Assembly: GCA_025266875.1 (NCBI GenBank)
Contig: JALLLT010000023.1
Location: 1-64,000, forward strand
Reading direction: 5' to 3'
Source of the DNA: Fennellomyces sp. T-0311
Lineage: Eukaryota > Mucoromycota > Mucoromycetes > Mucorales > Lichtheimiaceae
Length of the DNA: 64,000 bases
Positions 1-11,969 of the stretch are shown here, piece by piece. Position 1 is the first letter of the stretch; each line of letters opens with the position of its first letter. The notes under the pieces are model-generated. The model had not been told where the DNA came from. It ran no database searches and worked only from the letters and a program-made list of their open reading frames with translations. A program made the translations under genes and the position numbers.

Positions 1-3000
1 AAGACCGGATGGCTATGTGCACTGGGAAGATGTCAGTGGAGTGCAGAGCTTGGTTCTGTAACAGGTCGCCTTGTGCATGACAAAGGATGATAAAGACTGT
101 CGACCCACAAAAGTGCCGTCAAGACTGTAATCAATAGGCTTTAAATAGATAGCCTGCAAGCTACCTGTCAATGTCGTGCGTTAAAGTGTCAGTACCCGTA
201 AGAGGCTATAGCCAGGGCTGGAATTATGCACAGGAGCTATACCTCGCTTGTATGTGTTTGTGGTAGGAAAACAGAAATAGCGAATGATGCAATCACCTCG
301 TTGCATTATGCTATCTTTTTTCGCTATAGCAGTATTCGCTATCTCATCCTTATGACGGGTTCTTCATAACAATTTACTAATCCTCGAACGCCATCATACC
401 AATGACCTCAGCTCCTAATTCTGGTTATCATCAAAATAAAACCGCCTGCCTAAGTTTGGATCAGCAGCGCCTGGATTTTATTAATGTTTTACCCAGATTA
501 ACAACTTGCTACCTATATAAATTAACTGGCGATTGCGTTAATGATGGATAAATATTTACTTAACCGATGCCCTGATTGAATGTAAGTGATTCTCTTTGGC
601 ATCATCTAACACTTCGCTCTGAGGGCATATCACATCCATCAGCTGACTGTTGAGAGTGTCCTGTGCACCAGCGGTCATCATACTGCATTGTGGATGTCAA
701 AGGCATCCTCAGATCCACATGATCAGAACAAAGGAAAGGATCTATACGTCCTCTATCCATTCAGGCAATTCTGAAGACGAAGCACTATCTAAACTGCCAT
801 CGCTAATTCAATACACAAAAAGATATAAAAGCATAGAGCGTTGCATTCAATAAAGCACATCCGAAACTTCAGAGATACTTTTATAAGTCTCTTTCATTCT
901 TTGTACCGTTGATTCACTTCAATCAACATCATGGACAATAAGTGTGTTTGCGGACTTATTCAGTAATTGAATTTACTTGACTAGTACCGCACTTTGTAGA
1001 GAATGTAAAGCCGAATCCAATGGGATTTATATCTAGTTAAACCAGCAGATACATAGAAGGTATACTAGGAAATATGCGAATATTTATTATAATCGTCGTT
1101 TTCTGGCTCATGAAGTATTTCAAGTTATATATTTAATTAGAAGCAGGAACGTTGAGATAAGAGCGAATAGCGAGTATCGAAGAGGGACATTAGAAGTCAA
1201 CGAGTCTCAGAAAACTGTAGTTTATTGATGAAGAGTTCGCTCTATTTATATTGAATGCTTATCATGGATGGAACTTCCTATTACCGATGTTATCCAACGT
1301 CATACCATGATTATACCTGTATATCCATTACGTATATCATGTTGGGGTGTTATTGAGAAACGGGTGATGCCTATCGTTATGGAGCCGGTCTATAATGGAT
1401 AATGGTAAGCTAAGTGATAGCTGTTGACACGTGTTTATAATTGTCGTATTCCCGACATACACTATCATCCATGGTTACATGCTTTTCCTTCTTTATGCTA
1501 TATCCGCTGTCATTACGACATCAACAACCGTACAGTTATCGATTGCCTTATTTGCTCTTATGTGCAACCATTGCATTGCTCTTATGTGCAACCTTGATTC
1601 GGGTTTACCGATCGTAAGGCAACTCCTTTAACTTGGTTCCATATGTTCTTCGGCTCCTTCATCTATAAGGCAAGATCATATGAAAGTCGGCAATAACATG
1701 GATCATAGGCTTATTAGACAAAGCATTCGCCTTCTTCGTCCCGAACTCATCAACAGTATAAATAGAGAGCAGTTTTCCTCAATAAATCATTATCTTATTT
1801 TGGTCTCGTCATTCGAAAGCCTTTTCTCGTTTAAGCGATACCACAATAATAGTGTCTGCGACAATATGCCGGATATAGAAGATATGTCTGCATGAGTGAA
1901 TTTTACCAAAAAGGAAAGTGAAAGATAACCGTTCCGAGGTAATGTTCAGTGGTTATGTTCATGTTGTATACAACAAATGTAAGGTACGTAGAAATTACAA
2001 TCATATCATTTATTCATCATAATTGGCGAGATTAAAGCGGAAGAAGGAATATTAGTGCTTTTTATAGGCTAGTTGCAAGGACCCAGAAGTGTATTCAGGT
2101 TATAAACACATTTTGAGGTAACTTGGTCTTAAAAGGAACACGTGGCGTTGATTCGGGATAAAAATAGTGAGCTCGCAGCAGAATCCGTTAGGTCTCCCTT
2201 GAGTACGCTTACTGAACTTACCAGGGATTGGATCTCCTTAATATATCGTTGCGATTTGTAGATACTTTATTGCCTTGTGTAGTGAGGATAATGGCTTAAA
2301 AAATTATAGATGGAGGAAAAGTTTATTTAAAAGGAATGCAATTTCTGGCTTGCAAGCGTAATTTACGAAGAGTGTCTTATGAGATACATTAACCTGTTTA
2401 ACTTTTGTGTCAAATTCTCTAAAATGCACGCTTTACGGAAGCATCAAGCTAGTGCTTCTAGCGAAAGGGCTTCGCTTCATGTGGTGAGAGAGAGATAAGT
2501 GATAGAAATGTGTAACAAGAGGAGAATTCGTTGAAAATCTGAATCATTAACTGGAGATTCTAATATCCGTTCTTGAATAAAAGATGCTTGGTCGAGGGCG
2601 TATCGGGTTGCGTGTTCATCTTAAGTATTACTGACGACGGCCGATAACGACTCCGTGTACTCTGAGATAGCTGCATGTCCTTGAAACCGATGTAAGGTAA
2701 TACCGTTTTGATCTTAGTCATCAATACTCTTCCAGAGTGTTCATTTGGTGGATTGTGGTAGAATGGATGTTTGATCGATCTCCATTATGTGCATATATGT
2801 AATGGTTCACCATACTCCATACCTTTCCTGATATATTATATTACAGTCGTATAATATATACCTGTGATCAGTACCTGGTGCGACTGAAATATTCTTCCTG
2901 TTCGATCCAAGAGCAAAGCTTCTAATTGTTGAAACTGGCTTACATATAGTCCAACTGGCAACCCTATATTTACGGGGCCGTAAAGTACAGTGGGTATCAA

Positions 3001-3971
3001 GCGAGTACCAAAATGGTACCAAACCATTTTTTCCATGCTACTGTAATACCCCAAACCAGTTATTAGAATCACTTTCACGAAGCAACGTTTGTCCATCTTG
3101 AGCAAATATATTCAGCTGAACGCGGCTCTTCCTGATTTCGATTCCTGAGCATCATCGGGACCCGGCTGTAAGACTCCGGTTACAAAGTCATAAGTATAAT
3201 ACCTAAAGGTATATGCAGGAAGAAAGAAGCTCGGGATCCAAACAAGTGACCAATTATAATTCTGATGCAAGGATCTCTGCTGAACGTATGTACGTGCGTG
3301 TACCGCTAGTTGCCGTACCTCGTCGGGAAAACATTAACAAACCTTTGGAACCCAAACATTACATCAGCTGCTTGGCGATTAAGCCTTTGCTTCAAAAGAG
3401 GCTGTGCAAAACTCCCGATGATGGACAATCCTGCCAGGCTGGGACAGTTAAACGTTGCAATGGTGGTGTATAAATCACATGATTGGTTTCTCCAAAGTCA
3501 AAAGCTAAAGTATTCAATTGGGGGGGGGGGTTACACCCAGCCCGCGGTTACTTTGTACTACGAACATAGGAGCCGTGTCCCATTATCAACCGATGAATCG
3601 GGTTGACATCTTTTTGCTTGATCACCATTCTCTTATCAATGAGGCCATGTGAAGCGTCGTGTATCCGTTTCACGAAATATTTCTCAAAAAGGCGTCATGT
3701 GAACAAAGGGCTCCTTTCGGACGTACATTTTGTGTGGAAGCTGGCGCCGCAGCGTTGTCAGCAGTAATAAACAAACAATCTAACCCCTGTCGGTCTCGGC
3801 CATGGTCGATGTACTACAGCGAGAATGATGAAGAAAGAGCAATCTCCTGAACGAATGAGTTTAAGGATGGGGAAGAAAAACTTTTTTTATTTTTACTCTG
3901 GGTGCGCTTGAATGCTATGAAAAAAACAGGGGGGAAGTTTCGGGGTCATGCAAGAAAATTAGATTGATATG
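1..3971. other. Gene-poor AT-rich region with a repeat copy
   Basis: I see no convincing gene here. Open frames are short, lack recognisable motifs and do not splice into longer proteins. Positions about 1485-1845 belong to a repeat family that recurs near 57.8-58.5 kb (listed separately). An 11-G homopolymer lies at 3520-3530. The right end overlaps the 3' flank of the minus-strand gene ending at 3972. Confidence 0.6.
1485..1845 (+). repeat. Dispersed repeat copy (family shared with 57.8-58.5 kb)
   Basis: The segment 1485-1686 matches 58332-58506 in inverse orientation with only scattered mismatches. It also carries an extra duplicated stretch of about 26 bases around a repeated motif containing GCTCTTATGTGCAACC. 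The segment up to about 1845 matches the right end of the TIR element at 57771-58326 in direct orientation, including the terminal ATACCACA. I could not find a matching left terminus, so this copy looks truncated or strongly diverged on its left. No coding capacity is visible. Confidence 0.65.
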
Positions 3972-5368
3972 CTAATGCTGACGATAGACGAAGCTGGCAA
4001 CTGAAGAGTTGGGGATACATGCAACTTCAATGCGAACGATATCGTCGCCAGAGAGGGAGATAGGATAGTAAGCTTCCCTGCGGTTCGGAAGCACCAAAAT
4101 AGGCAACTGTCCTTGTTTTATGTGTGTATCAAATAGCTCGACGCCTTCATCGTGTTGTACTCCATATCGGTCCAGCATTTGTTTGTGCTGCTTAATGCGT
4201 TGTTGATTTTTGTAGTCGAATGTTATCCATACATTATGCGTGTTGATACTGTTGGTTGCGCGAAAAACCCAGATGTGATCTAGTTTGGCCACCATACTGA
4301 TATTAGTCTGTTGCTGATGTTGATGCTGATGAGGTTGTTGTTGCTGATACTGCTGCTGTTGTTGAGGAGTACCACGGGTATCATTGTCATATAATTGTCG
4401 CACGAGCTGGTCTTGTTGTTGAGCATCCAGTACATCACCAAGTAGGCCGATGGATTTGACAGCGTGAAATCTACCAAGTGGCGACGCCGAGTTTGCGGGA
4501 GAAGGGGTTGATGGACCCACAGGGGATTGATCCCGGCGCGCGAAGATAGAAAACGGCCACTTTTTCTTCTTTTTCGGCGGTGTCGATGTAGAGGAGGTTG
4601 TAGACATGGTTGGAGTGGTTGTGTTCGAATTTGGTTGCGGCTGTTGTTGTTGCTGGTCATTTTCAACGGATGGAGGTTTTGGCTGACGATTATCGGCTAG
4701 TGAAGATTGTTGTGGTGGCACCTCAGCCTGTTCTGGAAGCTGCTGAACTACAAGGTCTGGTACCGACTCTACTGACTGCGGCTCTTCATCATTGTTATTG
4801 ACTGGTTCATCCACAACGACCAATACATTCCGTCTGGCGTTTTCTTGTGCAAGCAGTTCCAGTTCATTCATGGATTCCTCGTCTTCTTCATCATCCTCGG
4901 CGCTGTTACTATTATCGCTGATGTTGCCATAGTGAATATCATCTCCAAAGGAACGCGTACGAGGACGCGGACGAGGACGACGATAATAGTACCAGTCCTC
5001 ATCCTGCTGCTTACATTTAAGGTAAATGTTTTAGTGCCCAAAAAAATCTTTCCCCCAAAAATTTGTACCTCTTCAGTACTGTAAAAGTCTTCTCTGCTTG
5101 GCATTCTTCTTGGCCGTTCGTGGCGAGGGTTGGTTGTTGATACCGAAGCTGTCCGTCGTCGAGACGGCCGGCGTGTTTGTCTGATATTTGTGCTGGAGCT
5201 AGGCCGGCGGTACTCGCGACAGTATGGATCGTCGCAGAAGACAGTATCATCCCCTGTTGCCAGCATTGTTCGGAAAGAATCGGCTCGATGGTCAAGTCGG
5301 TTCATATGCTGTTTGAAATAGTCATCGTAATCGCGGTTGCTTAGGGATCCGAGCATATATGCTGACAT
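3972..5368 (-). CDS. Q-rich, low-complexity protein of unknown function with an ordered C-terminus
   Basis: Two exons, 5368-5069 and 5006-3972, join in phase 0 to 444 residues. The intron (5068-5007) starts GTACAA and ends GCAG. I chose the ATG at 5368 (MSAYML) because the longer upstream frame is very Phe-rich and looks like pyrimidine-rich leader sequence. The N-terminal third is Arg-rich with RRPS/RRRTAS stretches, followed by a run of alternating Arg/Pro and an acidic patch (about 110-145). The middle is Pro/Gln/Thr-rich with KKKKKWPFS and polyQ/His-Gln tracts. The last 100 or so residues (IWVFRATNS...VWITFDYKNQ...PILVLPNRREAYYPISL) look folded and rich in beta-type sequence. I do not recognise the family. 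A WWE-like or other small beta domain is a guess only. It could be a nuclear or signalling adaptor with disordered arms. Confidence 0.7.
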
Positions 5369-5771
5369 GTGTTGATCTTGTCCATAAAAAAGAAAGAAGC
5401 AAAAAAATTGGAAAAGCAAAAAAAAGAACGTAAAATAATCACGCCGATGATCATCAGTCCTGGTCCTGGGGCCAGCGTGAGGTTGCACCAATTGACTATA
5501 TGAAAAAGTCTTATTCCATCGCCTTATGCCTGAAATAGTTTTAGGACACGACAGGCGGTAAGCTTGCGATATCAGCCATTGTAGCTTTCTCTTGCTCTTT
5601 GCAAGTTACAAAAGGAGTGAGATCGATTTCCTGCATGGCATGTACATGCGCGGTGTTTCGCCAATCGCTGGACCGATAAACTGCTTGAAATGGATAAAAC
5701 ACACCCAGTGTTGACAAACTTTACTGGCCGACAACCCTTTCTATCCACGTCTTTTTAGCCTTTCACCAAAT

Positions 5772-8622
5772 ATGCACTCATATTACAGCAACCCCTCACC
5801 ATCGTCGCCATCGTCAACCAGTAGAGTACCAATGTACTCGCCAGCAAATGACCCCCAGCAACAATCAACTATGCCGTCCACCATGGCTTCGCGCTCGGCT
5901 GGGGCGCCGAAGACACAGATCCAGCAGGCATTGCCAAGCCTAGACGGATCGCACCCCACACTGCCTATGCCACGAGCACTGGCTGACGAGCATAGTACCG
6001 ATGCGAGCCGCCAAAAACGAACAAAGAAAGATCGCGCTTGTAAACAATCTTACGAGAACTGTCAACAATTGTTTTTTTTTAACTCATTCGCATTGTTAGG
6101 CGATCTTTGCCGTCGTAAAAAAATAAGGTATGTTCCATGGATACGGACTATTTCTGCTTAATTTGCTTACTCACATTATTTTATCCAGATGCGACTACAG
6201 TCAAGCGTACCCACAACTCCCGTGTACATCCTGCAAAAGCTATGGCAAACAGTGCACGTTTAATGAGGTGACATTTCCCTATTTTGAGATAGAAAAGAGT
6301 AAAAGCTGACAGCAGATGACATGTGACAGGCTGCCAAAAAGCGCGGACCACCAAAAGGCTACGTTGAGGGACTTGAAAACCGGTTACGTCGTATGGAGGA
6401 AATGTTGATGAATGTTGCCAGTGCCGGGCGTCTGTCACCTGAAAGCTTCCAGGACCTTATGCAGGATAAGGGTGAATCGAAGAAGCATTCGGAGAAACGA
6501 CAAAAGACATCATCGGAACAGTCAAACGTTAACAGCAGCAACAACAGCAACGATAATAACGAAATGTATTCGTATGTTGGCAGCTCGTCTGGCTTGCACC
6601 TTCTTGGCAAACTCTTTCCTGAAAGTGACATTCAATCTCATTCGAACGACCCGTCTGCGTTCAGTGGACACGAATCCGACTTGATGATGAAGCGGCGCCC
6701 TAGTGAAACCGGCGGAATTGGCGTGATAATTCCTGACAGCGATACGTCACATGAATGGCAATTACCACATAAAGAAGTGATCGACCGGTTACTAGAATTG
6801 TAAGTGTTGACCTTATTACCGCCGTTATTATAGTCATATTGAATGGATGGGCATGTAGATACTTTAAGAAGATGAACATATATATCCCTATTGTCGACGA
6901 AACTGAATTTTATGAGCGTTACAACAGTGGCAGCGATGCACTATCCATAACACTAGTAATATCTATTTGTCGTGCAGCTACCCGGCTGTTGGATGAGGAT
7001 GACTGGGTAGTCAAGAAGCACAACATCGATCGTTGCCAGCTGTTTGTTTCATTGGCGGACCAGTTACAATGTGTACACGTGGATTTCATGAATCCCGGCA
7101 TTGACAAGATTCAAATACTCCTGCTGCAAGCCTGTAGTGCACGTAAGTGGTCTACTGAGAGCACGGATTGGTTAGCTGTTAGTTTAGCCGTAAAGATGGT
7201 AAGAAACACATGCAGAGGAAAGTTTCCATATTAAAACAAATTGCAGGCACAGGATTTGGGGTTGCATCGCTCCAATACCCAGTTGGGTATCCCAACACAC
7301 CAGATTGAGGCGCGCAAGCGACTGTGGTGGTCAGCTTACGTTCTTGATCGGTGGATCTGTGCGACGCTGGGCAGGTAAATTATTAATATACATTTGCATT
7401 GCATCACGGGAGAGCCCTGAGCGTTTTTTTTATTAGGCCGCTGACAATTTCAGATGCGGACTGTGATGTCGAATTGCCATCCACAGAAGGTAATCGATAC
7501 CTATTTCTATTACACTTCATCAAACTGTCTGCCATTCTTGGCGATGTGCTTCGGATATTGTGTTCTCCAAGGGCAAGAACCTATTCTGACAAGCGATGCG
7601 GGATGGACCAGATTTGCCGCAGTCTGAATAATACGCTGGAGGAATGGGAGCAGAATCTTCCGGACCAATGGAGGCTCAGTCCTGCAGATATGGATCGAAT
7701 TGAACGGCAGGATTTGGATGTGGAACTTGAAGTGAAACTGAACAGCGGAGGTACGTTTAAAAGTTTTTTCTAGACAAACAGCAGAAGCCCAGAGTAACAC
7801 GTATTGCAGCCGCACAGCTGCGACTGGGCTATTACTCGGTGTTGCTGCTGCTGACGAGGCCATTCGTAAGCAAAACTTCCGAATTCGAGGTCGCTGACGA
7901 ATGCTATGATGCTACGCACTCGATCCTGAACATCGTCGAGGTGGTCCAGGTCAAGTCATGGCTGAGTTTCAGCTGGTCCCTGACAAGTGAGTAAACTAGC
8001 GGCGATGAAAAAGACTAAAGAAATGACGAGATTGATTATATAATGCCCTATTTAGGTTACATCATGTTCCAGGTATTGATAGTGACCCTGTTGCTTCTCC
8101 GTAACCAAGATCAGCGGATTGCCGCCAGTGCCAAAATGGGCGTGGAGCGATTGAAGAACCAGTACCGACGTGCAGAGGCGTACATCCCAGAGGTAAATTC
8201 GAGGTTTCTAATAGCATTGTGTCCCGCGCTACGGGAGTATTTTCTGGGAAAACTAAACTTTATCTGTTAGCCGTCGCCAATACCTTTCTTGGAAACGCTC
8301 GCACGACTTGTGGAAGACCACCATGATAACGCGGGCGAAAAACCTCCGCAGGCGGCTAACAATAGTGCATCGACAATCGGACCATCGTCATCATCATCAG
8401 CAGAGAACACACGTGCGGACAGCCAGCCGCATGGAATGCCGCTCTGGGGAGCGTCGAGTGGATTAGACTGGCAAGGCACGTGTACAATTTACCGCATTTT
8501 CTCTCATTCGATTTTGCAAAAACAGCCGAAAATGAACAGAAGAGCGACTCACACCTTTGCTTCATGTAGATCTGATGGCGCTCTTGTCAGAGAGCGGGTA
8601 CCAATCACTGAAAGAGAAATAA
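5772..8622 (+). CDS. Zn2Cys6 transcription factor with Fungal_trans domain
   Basis: Eleven exons join in phase to 732 residues: 5772-6039, 6100-6127, 6189-6267, 6330-6799, 6859-7198, 7247-7374, 7437-7750, 7810-7986, 8056-8192, 8271-8475, 8570-8622. The binuclear cluster is assembled across introns 1 and 2: Cys90, 93, 100, 111, 114 and 121 (CX2CX6CX10CX2CX6C), followed by a basic linker and a short coiled coil (EGLENRLRRMEEML). A Ser/Asn-rich linker leads to a fungal-specific regulatory domain, recognisable from VIDRLLELYFKKMNIYIPIV through GLHRSN...RKRLWWSAYVLDRW and GRPLTISDADCDVELPS. The last intron appears to use a GC donor (8476-8569). With it the protein ends LLSESGYQSLKEK. Such proteins bind CGG-containing sites in the nucleus. 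The target pathway is unknown, but GAL7 starts 234 bp downstream on the same strand. Confidence 0.9.
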
Positions 8623-8630
8623 AGGGATGT

Positions 8631-8640
8631 GTATATATAG
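8631..8640 (+). promoter_or_regulatory. TATA-like element upstream of GAL7
   Basis: GTATATATAG lies just after the stop codon of the Zn2Cys6 gene and about 215 bp before the GAL7 start codon. It is the best core-promoter candidate in the short intergenic gap. No mapped transcription start supports it. Confidence 0.35.
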
Positions 8641-8856
8641 AGCAGGTGGTTGTCCCTTTTGCAGCCATAGAAACAGGGCCAGTGTCGGGTAATTACATAA
8701 CTGAGGTCGGACATGCACACCAACCCCGACGTGTTATATAATCAAGGTGCTACCGCGGGATTGGATGGAAAGCGGAAGCTTCACATATATAACAGAAAAG
8801 CTCGAGTGGAAAAAAAAGGGGCAAAAATAATTTTAACCCATTTCTTTTTGGACTTT

Positions 8857-9988
<1,132 letters not shown>

Positions 9989-11446
9989 TGTGCTGGAGAG
10001 AGGGACTTTCTGTAAATAACAAATATTATTTGTATATATCACATATTATAGACGCTGGTGGAAATGGCGGCAAAAGATGTCGTCCTTTCTTAGACTGTTG
10101 CTTTATTCCATGTTCAATTGTCATCATCCTTTTCTTACATCTTCGTCTTCTTCAACTGCAACAACGACGCTCGACAAAAAAGCTTGATCCCATGTTTTCT
10201 GTGTGGGCCCTTTTCAGGGCGCGTTGATATCGTTCATGAGAATTTACCCTTCATTCCCAGTGTCCTGGTCGAATTGTACTATTGTACTACTATCTGTTGT
10301 CACACATTGTATACATATAATCCTATTTCTAAGTGCAAGGTTGCTAACTCTGTTAAAATACGCATTTCTTCTTATATCTACCCTTATAAATATCCGATTT
10401 TCTTTTGTTCAACTAAAAAGTAAGCAGTAGAACGTGAAACGTTAAGAGTGTAGTGTAAATAGATACGTGCATAAGTCAGAAAGATACTGTTTCCGGGTTA
10501 AATGAATCTTATTCCGTGTGTTCAGCTTATTTTAACCCTATAGTGCCACTTTTATCCGATGACATGACCTTTCATACGTTGTGTTACTTGCTTCTTGATC
10601 TGCTTTTCTCTCCAGATGCTTTGACGCGTGGCACCATTATATTTCTCTATAATTACATCAAGTAATAATAGGAGAGTTCAGTGAAGCTCCATTAGATCAT
10701 AAGCATAAAAAAAGTCGAGTTGGCAATTTGACTACTTTTTACACAGAGGACTTTTATGACTTCCAAAAGGTACACTACAAATGAAACATAAACCTTTTAC
10801 AAAGCTATCAAATAAAAGTACAATTACCTTGTTATTGCGCTCATATGAAAAAGTGCTTATGATTTTGTGGACGTTCAGTGAAATCCCCTAACATATGTGA
10901 TGTTCATGACTATCGATGCATGTGCAGTGTAATCTGGTAAGTTTTTGTACGCGTATTATAGATCATGATTTTCAGCTTGAAAATGTCAACGTTCTGTGTA
11001 ATATCTACATATTCTGTAGGGTAATCTATAACTCCCAGATGATCTACTTATTTCGTTGCTTAACAGTTTGATAATGCCCATCTCTATAGAATGGCCAATC
11101 TTCATACATATTATGTAAGACTCTATGATAATTGTCCAAGAAACTTTGATGATGACTCATGAATATTTTACTTACTCTATTAAAAAGTCATATGCTTGCC
11201 TATCAATACTTATCTTTGGGTATAATTTGACATGCACCTCAGGAAAAAAAAATTCAAAGAATATTCAGACGTTCAAAAAATATTCCCCAAAATATTCAGA
11301 GATAAAAAGACTAAATACTTTAGCTTTATCGTATATATTGCAATTTATAATCTATAGGCAGATCTTCATTTGGTGAACTATTCTTACGCACCCAGTACAC
11401 GTATTGTCTTGTATCCGATCCTTGTGCACGTTCAGCAAAGCCAGCT
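9989..11446. other. Intergenic, AT-rich, no gene seen
   Basis: The first 400 bp are the presumed 3' region of GAL7. The rest is AT-rich with only short, low-complexity frames. I see no RNA gene, repeat array or recognisable coding remnant. Confidence 0.5.
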
Positions 11447-11969
11447 ATGTCGTTTATGTCCACAACAACGTACTTTGATGCTCCAGATTCTGTCATTTAC
11501 GGATACGGGCCATTGATTTTTGTAGTGCGGTAGAGCTCGAGTTAGGAGCTTTGTAAACAGTTACTAAGAGAATGTCGTTCATTTCGCAGTCAAGGCACAT
11601 GCAATGTAATCGACCAGCAAACATATGATGATGCAGTACATGAGCTGGGTGTGGATGCTCGCGACTTCGAAGCTATGCTGTCCAGTGGCGATGAGGACGA
11701 ACCTTTGGTCGGACGCACGAAACCTCGAAACGAGCATCAAGGATTGGAACCAGTTGCCAACGACAAGGGCAAGGGCAAGACAGCAACAGGTATGTATTGC
11801 AAGTAACTACAAATGAATATCATCTTTACACTACTGTTTTATAGGAAACATACAGAAAAAAAAGCGTGGTCGACCCGCGAAGGCGGTCAAAATGGCGAGG
11901 ATGGCAACGGCAGAAGAAGTACCAGCTCCCAACAAACGCTCCAAGAAAGCCACTGCTAAACAAAACTGA
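11447..11969 (+). CDS. Small putative AT-hook nuclear protein
   Basis: Three exons, 11447-11469, 11590-11789 and 11845-11969, join in phase to 115 residues. The first intron is inferred from a GTACTT donor, a TACTAAG branch-like motif and a TTTCGCAG acceptor. The other has a strong GTATGT donor. The protein starts MSFMST and has an acidic segment around SSGDEDEP. It then carries a KKKRGRPAK motif, the GRP core of an AT hook, inside a Lys/Arg-rich C-terminus (NKRSKKATAKQN) typical of chromatin-associated proteins. I do not recognise a specific family. It could also be the 3' part of a larger gene whose first exons I missed. The flanks on both sides are gene-free. Confidence 0.45.

Noticed and set aside
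5369..5491. N-terminal extension of the Q-rich protein starting at 5491
   Set aside because: The extension is dominated by Phe/Leu from a pyrimidine tract and is more likely untranslated leader; the ATG at 5368 was preferred.
8713..8856. N-terminal extension of GAL7 starting at 8713
   Set aside because: GalT homologues begin near MAAFDF; the extension is Lys-rich low-complexity and not conserved in the family.
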